Shown: in pieces, positions 1 to 5,544 of the stretch
Numbering within the stretch: the stretch's first letter is position 1
Layout of the letters: each line of letters starts with the position of its first letter
NCBI GenBank assembly: GCA_015487455.1
Contig: WFPR01000249.1
Location: forward strand, 1 to 16,513
From: Candidatus Bipolaricaulota bacterium
Lineage (GTDB): Bacteria > Bipolaricaulota > Bipolaricaulia > RBG-16-55-9
Direction: 5' to 3'
Length of the DNA: 16,513 bases
Notes under the pieces: generated by a model
The model's input: the letters and a program-made list of their open reading frames with translations, nothing else
What the model was told of the DNA's origin: nothing
Databases searched by the model: none
Position numbers and translations under genes: made by a program

Positions 1-66
1 CAGCCCATCCACGTCCTGCTCCCGAAGCGGACGAAGACGAAGGGGAGAGGGAGTGAGGGAAGCTGA
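1..66 (+). CDS. Possible 3' end of an upstream gene (partial)
   Basis: This frame is open from the window edge to a TGA at 64-66 and would encode a basic tail of 21 residues ending in GSEGS. The other two plus frames are also partly open here: one runs to a TGA at 122-124, the other to a TGA at 52-54. The reading frame of any upstream gene therefore cannot be decided. The stretch contains two ACGAAG hexamers (31-42), so it is low-complexity DNA. No function is proposed. Confidence 0.25.
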   Translation, partial: QPIHVLLPKRTKTKGRGSEGS

Positions 67-120
67 AAAGATAGATCAAAAGCGACTGCGACTGCGCTCG
101 CCCGCGCTCGACCCCTGGGC

Positions 121-2307
121 CTGACTCCGGCTCTGGCCCTAGCCCTAGCCCTAGTCCCGGCTCTAGCCCTGGCCCTCCTGCCCCTTGGGGGTCGGCCGGT
201 CCCCGCGCCCCGGCCCGACGACTGGACGTACGCGGCCCGGGTGGCCACCCCCTACGACTACGGGGAGCACTGGGCCGACGCCGTCGTCGGCGACACCGAC
301 ACCGACGGCCGCGCGGCCTGGGCGCGGTGGGTCGATCGGGCGGTGGCCGACGGGGCCAACGTCATCCTGGACTGGAGCCTGGTGAGCGGCTATTGGCCCG
401 CCCTCTTCGAGCCCCTGCTCTCGGAGGACACCCGGAGGATCGCCGAGCGCGTTCAATACCTTCGGGCCCGGCACCCCGGGGTGCGCTACGTGATCTACGT
501 TGCGCCCTTCGAGTACGTGACGCCCGGCGTCGACGAGGATCAAGACGGCCAAGTCGACCCGGGCAAGGAGGACGAGAGCTTGGCGCTCCAGCACCCCGAC
601 TGGCTCCAGGTCGGGATCGACGGGCGCAAGGCCGTCTTCTACGGCTCCCAGCCGGGGATGCCCTTCTGGGTCTGCCCGGATTGTGAGGACGTCTGGGTCA
701 CCCCGGCCCACCCCGAGTACCGCGACCTGGCCTTAAACCAAGCGCGCCGGATCGCGGCCGCGGGCGTCGACGGCGTCTGGTTCGACGTCCCCTTCCTGCG
801 CTTCGACTTCGGGGACGACTGGCAGGAGCAGTGGCCCACCTTCGACCCCTGGGCCGTGGCGCAGTTCGAGGCCGAGACGGGCTTCCCCGTCCCGCGGCCC
901 CCCGACGCGCACTGGCCCGACTGGGACGACCCCGCCTGGCGGGCCTTCGTGAAGTGGCGCTACACCCTGACCTCCCGATTCCTCGCGGATTACCGGGCCG
1001 CGCTCAAGTCCGTGAACCCCGACATTAAGCTGATCGTCGAGACGTCCGTGGGGCCGGACGTGGGGGCCACCCAGGAGGGCTCCAGCACCCTGGACCTGCC
1101 CGCGGTGAGCGACCTTACGGCCCACGAGCACGGCGGCCCCCGTAGAAGCGCCGACGCCCACTACTACCTGTGGCTCCGTTTTCTCACAGATTTGCTGTTC
1201 TGGCGGCACACGGACGGGGAGCAGCCCGCTTGGCTCCTCTCGTACGTCTACGCGGGCGAGCCCGACACTCGGGACGTGGCCCGCCTCCACGCCGCGACCG
1301 TGCTCACGGCGGGGCTGAACTACTACACCTCGGGGAACGAGACGATGATGGGAACGCCCGATCCCGGCTTCCGCAGGCAGCTCTTCGGCTGGCTCGCCTC
1401 CGAGGGGGCGGCGTACTACGGCCCGTGGGAGCCCTACGCCAACGTCGCGTTGGTGTACTCCCAGCAGACCCTCGACTTCCTCGACAGGGGAAGCTGGACG
1501 GGCACCTTCCCCTATCACGACGCCTTCCCCGGCATGGCGATGATGCTCCTCGAGTCGCAGATCCCCTTCGAGGTGGTGAGCGAGCGGGAACTCCACCGCC
1601 TGCCCGACTACGAGCTGGTGATCCTTCCCATGTTCGCCGCGATGAGCCCCCGGCAGGCCCAAACGATCCGCGACTACGTCGCCCAGGGTGGGAAGCTGAT
1701 CGCCACCGGCCCGACGTCCCTCTACACCGAGGAGGGCGTCCTGCTCAGCGATTTTCAGCTTGCGGACGTCTTCGGGGTTAGCTTAAGCGGGGTGCAGCCC
1801 GGGGAGGTCTACGTCAACGACTACGGCGCGGGCCGGTCGGTCTTCTTCTACAGCTGGGAGGCGGGCTGGGCGTTCACGCACGAGCTGGACTACTTCTGGG
1901 CCGCCGAGCCGTGGGAGGGCGGGGTACCCGATCCCACGGGGGCCGAGCAGGCCCGTCAAGCCTTCCTCGACGACCTCCTCGCTCCGGCGGGGGTGGAGCC
2001 CCTGCTGAGCGTGACGGCTCCCAGGGGCGTGCTCCTGCTCCCGTACCGGGACGGGGCGGGAGGCGGCAGGCTGGCCTTAAGGGCGCTCAACTTCCACGGG
2101 GTGGATCGGGGCGACGCGGTCCCGACCCCCACGACCGTGGAGGTCCGCCTGCGGCTGCCCTCCGGCTCCGGCGTCCTCTCCGCAGAACGGCTGTCCTTCT
2201 TGGGGAGCCGTACAAGCCAGAGCTTCCTGCCCGTGAGGGGCGGCGTGGAGCTGCGCTTCCCCCTGCAAGAGCACGCCGTGATCGAGCTTTCGCTCGCAAG
2301 GAGGTGA
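121..2307 (+). CDS. Exported glycoside-hydrolase-like protein with beta-galactosidase trimerisation-type domain
   Basis: Probable secreted polysaccharide-acting enzyme or carbohydrate-binding relative; substrate unknown. The first ordinary start in frame is GTG 241 (688 aa). However, the frame is open back to TGA 64-66, and 121-240 encodes a very hydrophobic Leu/Ala leader, a Pro-rich spacer and then DDWTYAARVATPYDYG, which reads as mature protein. There is no ATG, GTG or TTG in 67-240, so a CTG (115, 121 or 133) or an upstream start with a frameshift is needed; CTG 121 is chosen provisionally. Numbering from GTG 241: residues ~1-390 look like a TIM barrel of the GHL6/GH42-like kind, with DGVWFDVPF placing Asp182 at a strand end. 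Residues ~400-490 (ANVALVYS to GGKLIATGPT) match the flavodoxin-like beta-galactosidase trimerisation domain. A beta-rich tail follows, ending EHAVIELSLA. The stop overlaps the next gene's ribosome-binding region, so the two genes are probably co-transcribed. Fold class is fairly secure; exact family and activity are not. Confidence 0.8.
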   Translation: MTPALALALALVPALALALLPLGGRPVPAPRPDDWTYAARVATPYDYGEHWADAVVGDTDTDGRAAWARWVDRAVADGANVILDWSLVSGYWPALFEPLLSEDTRRIAERVQYLRARHPGVRYVIYVAPFEYVTPGVDEDQDGQVDPGKEDESLALQHPDWLQVGIDGRKAVFYGSQPGMPFWVCPDCEDVWVTPAHPEYRDLALNQARRIAAAGVDGVWFDVPFLRFDFGDDWQEQWPTFDPWAVAQFEAETGFPVPRPPDAHWPDWDDPAWRAFVKWRYTLTSRFLADYRAALKSVNPDIKLIVETSVGPDVGATQEGSSTLDLPAVSDLTAHEHGGPRRSADAHYYLWLRFLTDLLFWRHTDGEQPAWLLSYVYAGEPDTRDVARLHAATVLTAGLNYYTSGNETMMGTPDPGFRRQLFGWLASEGAAYYGPWEPYANVALVYSQQTLDFLDRGSWTGTFPYHDAFPGMAMMLLESQIPFEVVSERELHRLPDYELVILPMFAAMSPRQAQTIRDYVAQGGKLIATGPTSLYTEEGVLLSDFQLADVFGVSLSGVQPGEVYVNDYGAGRSVFFYSWEAGWAFTHELDYFWAAEPWEGGVPDPTGAEQARQAFLDDLLAPAGVEPLLSVTAPRGVLLLPYRDGAGGGRLALRALNFHGVDRGDAVPTPTTVEVRLRLPSGSGVLSAERLSFLGSRTSQSFLPVRGGVELRFPLQEHAVIELSLARR
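136..177 (+). repeat. Degenerate hexanucleotide repeat encoding the signal-peptide core
   Basis: GCCCTA occurs three times in tandem (136-153), followed by decayed copies (GTCCCG, GCTCTA, GCCCTG, GCCCTC). In the reading frame of the glycosidase-like gene it encodes alternating Ala-Leu, the hydrophobic core of an export signal. Just upstream, CGACTG is also doubled (83-94). Confidence 0.8.
2298..2304 (+). promoter_or_regulatory. Shine-Dalgarno AAGGAGG that points to a CTG start
   Basis: AAGGAGG ends at 2304. The nearest ordinary in-frame start, GTG 2304-2306, lies on the motif itself and cannot use it. CTG 2313 lies 8 nt downstream, an ideal distance, and directly begins a typical export signal. 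This site decides the start of the GH5-like gene. Confidence 0.75.
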
Positions 2308-2312
2308 CGGAC

Positions 2313-3647
2313 CTGTCGCGCAAACGCTACTTTGTCTTTGTCCTTGTCGTTGGGCTTGGGCTGGCCCTCCTGAGGGCCTCCCTGGGAGGGGGCGGCCTCG
2401 TCCCGGGATCGCAATCGCAAGGTGGGTTCGGCTCGGGTGCGGGTGGGGAGTACGCCCTCTGGACCGGGGAGACGAAGCTGCGCGGGGCCAACATCTACCA
2501 GCGCCGCGTCTACCCCGAGCTGGACGGGCCTACCTTCTTGGGCCCCGGCCCCCTGGGCCCTCCCTACACCCAAGAGGATCTCAACCGCTTGGCCGCCCTG
2601 GGCGCCAACTACGTCAACATCTCCCACCCCGGCCTCTTCACGGAGGAGCCCCCCTATCAGCTCGATCCCGCCGTCCAAGAGAACTTGGATCGACTCCTCG
2701 AGATGGTGGCCCAGGCAGATCTGTTTGCGGTGATCTCCTTTCGCACCGGGCCGGGCCGGAGCGAGTTCACCTTCTTCTGGGGCGAGGACACCCAAAGCGA
2801 CCCCGAGGAGGGCTGGTTCGACCCCGGCTACTACAACAACCGCGTCTGGGGCGATCCCGCCGCCCAAGACGCCTGGGTCGAGATGTGGCGCTACGCCGCC
2901 CGGCGTTACAGGGACAACCCCATCGTGGTCGGCTACGACCTCATGGTCGAGCCCAACTCGAACGCGGTGGGCAGCTTCCCCCTGGGGGAGCCCTTGGACA
3001 TCTGGGACCCGGAGGAGTTCTACGCCCGCTATGGGGGCACCCTCTACGACTGGAACGAACTCTACCCCCGCATCGTGGCGGCCATCCGGGAGGTTGACCC
3101 GGAGACGCCCATCTTGATCGGCGGAAACGGCTACAGCGCCGTGGGATGGCTCCCCTATCTTGACGTGCTTGATGATCCCTACATCGTCTACACGTTCCAC
3201 CAATACGAGCCGCACCTGTATACCCATCAGGGGTGGGACTCCCTGGACTGCTTCTACCCCGGCCGGTGTGACGTAGACTGGGACGGGTTCCCAGAGCCCT
3301 TTGACCGCGATTGGCTGGAGGGGCTGCTGGCCACGGTGGACGAGTTCGTGGCTGCCCGTCAAGCCGTGGTGGCGGTCAACGAGTTCGGGGTGATGCGCTG
3401 GGTGCCGGGGGCGGCTCGGTTCATGGACGACCAGATGGAGCTGTTCGAGCAGAGGGGCTTAAACTATGCGCTGTGGCTGTGGGAGACCTCCTGGGAGCCT
3501 TATGCTAAGGAGGTGCACGCCTTCAACTTCCGGTACGGGCCGGACCCCCACAACCGCGAGGACGTGCCCACCAGCCCCTTGGTGGACGTCATCGTTCAGC
3601 ACTGGAGCCGAAATGCCGTGCACCCCGGTCAGCTGTCGCATCGATGA
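2313..3647 (+). CDS. Secreted GH5-like glycoside hydrolase (endoglucanase/mannanase type)
   Basis: Probable retaining endo-glycosidase of clan GH-A, acting outside the cytoplasm on a beta-linked polysaccharide. Read from CTG 2313 it has 444 residues. The n-region SRKRY is followed by a hydrophobic stretch of about 17 residues, then a Gly/Ser-rich linker (residues ~24-45) and the catalytic barrel. Visible GH5 landmarks are GANYVNI, YDLMVEPNSN with the presumed acid/base Glu213, HQYEPH (His296, Tyr298), VNEFGV with the presumed nucleophile Glu357, and the late-barrel Trp motif ALWLWETSW. Unusually, the Asn that normally precedes the acid/base Glu (N-E-P) is Val212. The gene follows the GH-like gene with no gap and the pair probably forms one transcript for extracellular carbohydrate breakdown. 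It lacks a lipobox Cys, so it is either released or held by an uncleaved signal anchor. Class assignment is fairly sure; substrate is unknown. Confidence 0.85.
   Translation: MSRKRYFVFVLVVGLGLALLRASLGGGGLVPGSQSQGGFGSGAGGEYALWTGETKLRGANIYQRRVYPELDGPTFLGPGPLGPPYTQEDLNRLAALGANYVNISHPGLFTEEPPYQLDPAVQENLDRLLEMVAQADLFAVISFRTGPGRSEFTFFWGEDTQSDPEEGWFDPGYYNNRVWGDPAAQDAWVEMWRYAARRYRDNPIVVGYDLMVEPNSNAVGSFPLGEPLDIWDPEEFYARYGGTLYDWNELYPRIVAAIREVDPETPILIGGNGYSAVGWLPYLDVLDDPYIVYTFHQYEPHLYTHQGWDSLDCFYPGRCDVDWDGFPEPFDRDWLEGLLATVDEFVAARQAVVAVNEFGVMRWVPGAARFMDDQMELFEQRGLNYALWLWETSWEPYAKEVHAFNFRYGPDPHNREDVPTSPLVDVIVQHWSRNAVHPGQLSHR
2331..2360 (+). repeat. Hexanucleotide-periodic signal-peptide DNA
   Basis: TTTGTC, TTTGTC, CTTGTC, GTTGGG, CTTGGG are consecutive in-frame hexamers encoding Phe-Val, Phe-Val, Leu-Val, Val-Gly, Leu-Gly. 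The period matches that of the repeat in the preceding gene's leader but the sequence differs. A short ATCGCA doublet follows at 2408-2419. Confidence 0.65.
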
Positions 3648-3662
3648 GCCCCTCAACTCCCG

Positions 3663-3690
3663 ATCGAAACCGGCTTGAGCCGGGCTCGAT
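3663..3690 (+). terminator. Hairpin after the glycosidase genes, possible terminator
   Basis: ATCGA/TCGAT outer arms enclose an inner CCGGC/GCCGG stem with a TTGA loop, separated by a 2x2 internal loop. It begins 15 nt after the GH5-like stop. No real T tract follows, so it is a weak intrinsic terminator or simply a 3'-end hairpin. Confidence 0.4.
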
Positions 3691-3856
3691 TCAGCTCTCC
3701 CGGGTCTCGATGCACTTCAGGACGTTCGCCTGAAGATCCGGCCTCCTCGGAGCGATTCGAGATCTCTTCCGGCGGGAATACACCGTCGTCAAGGCTCTCG
3801 ACGACGTCTCATTGCAGATCGAAAGGAGCGAGGTCGTCGGCTACATCGGCCCCAAC
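3689..3856 (+). pseudogene. Truncated ABC-2 exporter ATPase (N-terminal remnant)
   Basis: Codons from 3689 read IQLSRVSMHFRTFA, then an in-frame TGA (3731-3733), then SGLLGAIRDLFRREY, KALDDVSLQIERSEVVGYIGPN. This is the N-terminal portion of the ATPase of the uncharacterised ABC-2 exporter family (COG4586-like), where GPN is normally followed by GAGKST, the Walker A P-loop. Here homology ends at 3856 and the Walker A, signature, Walker B and the remaining ~250 residues are absent. There is no start codon at the expected N-terminus (TCG replaces it). The gene therefore has three lesions: lost start, internal stop and truncation. The toxin-antitoxin promoter begins 21 nt after the break. The matching permease remains at 4667-5457. 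Confidence 0.8.
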
Positions 3857-3876
3857 TTTGTTCGGCCACCGCTCCC

Positions 3877-3905
3877 TTGTCAGGAGTCGCAACGAGCCGT
3901 ATGCT
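3877..3905 (+). promoter_or_regulatory. Sigma70-type promoter of the toxin-antitoxin pair
   Basis: TTGTCA (3877-3882), a 17-nt spacer and TATGCT (3900-3905). It lies just downstream of the ATPase breakpoint, so the promoter belongs to the cassette rather than to the old exporter operon. Confidence 0.65.
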
Positions 3906-3913
3906 GAGTGTGG

Positions 3914-3939
3914 GTAAGGCAAACTCCCCTTACGTAAGG
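3914..3939 (+). promoter_or_regulatory. Likely antitoxin operator: half-site plus 12-bp palindrome
   Basis: GTAAGG at 3914-3919 is followed after 8 nt by the perfect palindrome CCTTACGTAAGG (3928-3939), giving three copies of one half-site between the -10 box and the antitoxin ATG. The palindrome shares bases with the Shine-Dalgarno AAGGAG (3936-3941, 6 nt before ATG 3948). A bound AbrB-type dimer could thus block transcription, and an RNA hairpin between GTAAGG and CCTTAC could affect ribosome access. Autoregulation is inferred from the family. Confidence 0.6.
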
Positions 3940-3947
3940 AGTCAAAG

Positions 3948-4190
3948 ATGCCGACGGCTAAGGTAACGAGCAAGGGGCAAATCACGCTGCCCAAAGAGGT
4001 GCGCGAGAAGCTGGGGCTTGTCCCGGGGGACGAGCTGGAGTTTGTGGAAGTCGAAGGGCAGTTCGTCCTGCGGAGGCGGATGCGACGCTCGCCCTTTGAA
4101 CGCTATCGTGGCTACCTTCGGAAGCTGAAAGGCCAAAATCCTGACGAGATCGTCAAGGAGTTGCGGGGGCACGATCACGACCAGCCATGA
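3948..4190 (+). CDS. AbrB/MazE-type antitoxin (swapped-hairpin DNA-binding protein)
   Basis: An 80-residue protein whose first ~45 residues carry the SpoVT-AbrB fold signature: AKVTSKGQITLPKEVREKLG, PGDELEFVEVEGQFVLRR. This domain dimerises and binds operator DNA. The charged tail (residues ~50-80) would wrap and neutralise the partner toxin. ATG 3948 is preceded by AAGGAG at 6 nt. The stop overlaps the PIN toxin start by ATGA, the normal antitoxin-first coupled arrangement. It probably represses its own promoter through the palindrome upstream. Recognition of the domain is firm; the antitoxin role follows from the pairing. Confidence 0.9.
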   Translation: MPTAKVTSKGQITLPKEVREKLGLVPGDELEFVEVEGQFVLRRRMRRSPFERYRGYLRKLKGQNPDEIVKELRGHDHDQP

Positions 4191-4660
4191 TCACAGCCGT
4201 GGACACGAACGTCCTGCTGGACGTGCTTATCCCTAACGCCCGCTTTGCCGAGCGCTCTCAGCAAAAGCTCGACGAGGCGCTGGAGCAGGGTGCTCTTGTG
4301 ATCGGCGAGGTCGTCTACGCGGAGCTGGCCTCGCAATTCCCGTCCACTGACGAGTTAAATCGCTTCCTGAGCGACACGCGAATTCGCCTGCTGCCTTCCT
4401 CGCCGGAGGCCCTGCAGGCCGCTGCTCGGGCCTGGAAGCGCTACACACGAAGGCGTAAAAAGGGTCTGCAATGCCCCCGTTGCGGAATTCGCCGAACTGT
4501 TCGATGTCCTCGATGCGACGAAGACATTCCCGTAAGGCAGCACATCTTGAGCGATTTCTTGGTGGGGGCGCATGCTCTAATACAGGCCGATCGCTTGCTC
4601 ACCCGCGATTTGGGCTTTTACAGGAGTTACTTTCCTGATCTCGTCATCGTAAGTCCCTAA
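4187..4660 (+). CDS. PIN-domain ribonuclease toxin (VapC-type) with inserted zinc ribbon
   Basis: A 157-residue PIN protein, expected to be a Mg-dependent RNase held in check by the antitoxin encoded just upstream. Acidic active-site residues are visible in order: Asp6 (VDTNVLLDV), Glu46 (YAEL), Asp123 (LSDFLVGAHAL) and Asp141 (LTRDLGFY). Between the helix ending ~residue 92 and Asp123 there is an inserted four-cysteine knuckle, CPRC (96, 99) and CPRC (107, 110), flanked by Arg/Lys-rich sequence (TRRRKK, IRRTVR). This is a likely zinc ribbon placed in the RNA-facing part of the protein. All four catalytic acids are kept, so the toxin looks intact. The start is fixed by the ATGA overlap. The decayed permease begins within 10 nt of the stop, marking the right edge of the cassette. 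Confidence 0.9.
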   Translation: MITAVDTNVLLDVLIPNARFAERSQQKLDEALEQGALVIGEVVYAELASQFPSTDELNRFLSDTRIRLLPSSPEALQAAARAWKRYTRRRKKGLQCPRCGIRRTVRCPRCDEDIPVRQHILSDFLVGAHALIQADRLLTRDLGFYRSYFPDLVIVSP

Positions 4661-4666
4661 TTGGCG

Positions 4667-5457
4667 ATGCGTTACCTCAAGCTTTATGGGCGTTACTTAA
4701 CCCAACAGCTCAAGGCTTCAATGGCCGACCGCGGGGATTTCCTGCTGGGTTTTTTCACCTTGCTGCTCTACCAGGGGCTCACGGTGGCCTTTATGGGGGT
4801 CATCTTTTTGAACGTCCCCGAGATTCGGGGCTGGCGCTTCGCCGAGGTGCTCTTCATGTTGGGCTTCTTCCACGTGACCACAGGCCTGTTCTACATGCAC
4901 TTCGCCTGGACCCTTTGGTTCGCCGAGCGCTACATCTTGGAGAGGCAGCTCGACGTGTTGCTCAGCCGCCCCTTGAACCCCTACTTTCAAGTGCTGGCCG
5001 AGGGTCTGGGCTCCGGGGTCCAGGAGGTCTTCTCGATTCTTTTGGGAGCGGTGCTGATGGCCGTCGCCGCTGCCCTTCTCGAAGTCCCTTGGACGCTCTG
5101 GGGAGTGGCGCAGCTCGTCGTGGGCGCGCTCCTGGGGACGATCATCTTGGGGGGCTCTTTACGGCGCTGGCGGCTCTAAGTTTCCGGCTGCCGGGCTCGG
5201 CGTCCTTTGCATCGCCGCTCATGCAGCTTCTGGACTTCGCCCAGTACCCGCTGGACATTTACAGCCACGCCCTCAGAGTGATCTTAACGTTCGTCGTTCC
5301 CATAGGGTTTATCGCCTTCTACCCCAGCGCGTGGGTGCTGCGGGAAGGATTTCAGCTTTACTTGCCCTTAGCAGCGGGGCTGGCCCTGCTCTTCGGGGGT
5401 GGGGGCTACGGCCTTTGGCAGCGGGGCCTGCGGCGCTATCGGAGCGCGGGGCATTGA
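4667..5457 (+). pseudogene. ABC-2 exporter permease, frameshifted
   Basis: A permease of the COG3694-like ABC-2 type, normally ~260 residues with six membrane helices, working with an ATPase and a second permease to export an unknown compound. The first frame (ATG 4667, or TTG 4661) gives MRYLKLYGRYL followed by hydrophobic segments and RPLNPYFQVLAEG, then ends early at 5177-5179 as SLRRWRL. The protein continues in the next frame from about 5150 as GLFTALAALSFRLPG, SHALRVILTFVVPIGFIAFYPS, ending at TGA 5455-5457. The switch lies in six G at 5149-5154; a seventh G would restore one ~263-residue protein. A sequencing error in the G run is possible, but the ATPase is destroyed and the partner permease (COG4587-like) is missing, so real decay is likely. 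There is no clear Shine-Dalgarno. Confidence 0.8.
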
Positions 5458-5544
5458 TTTACTACGCTACAGCTCCATGATGACTTTTCCGTAGGGGCAG
5501 GTAACGATTGGCTTCTTGTTTTTAGCCTTGACCGCCCATGAGGA

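Noticed and set aside
136..159. CCCTAG-like repeats resembling telomeric DNA
   Set aside because: Only about three exact units, inside a reading frame that encodes a signal-peptide core; better explained as coding hexamer expansion.
241..243. GTG 241 as the true start of the first glycosidase-like gene
   Set aside because: No Shine-Dalgarno precedes it, and the codons just upstream encode convincing mature sequence and a signal-like leader.
1956..3362. 468-codon minus-strand open frame opposite the glycosidase genes
   Set aside because: The plus-strand frames carry recognisable GH motifs; this frame reads as Val/Gly/Glu-rich shadow sequence.
3675..3917. 80-codon plus-strand frame over the spacer before the antitoxin
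   Set aside because: Ser/Arg-rich shadow; the frame starting near 3689 shows the real ABC ATPase remnant.
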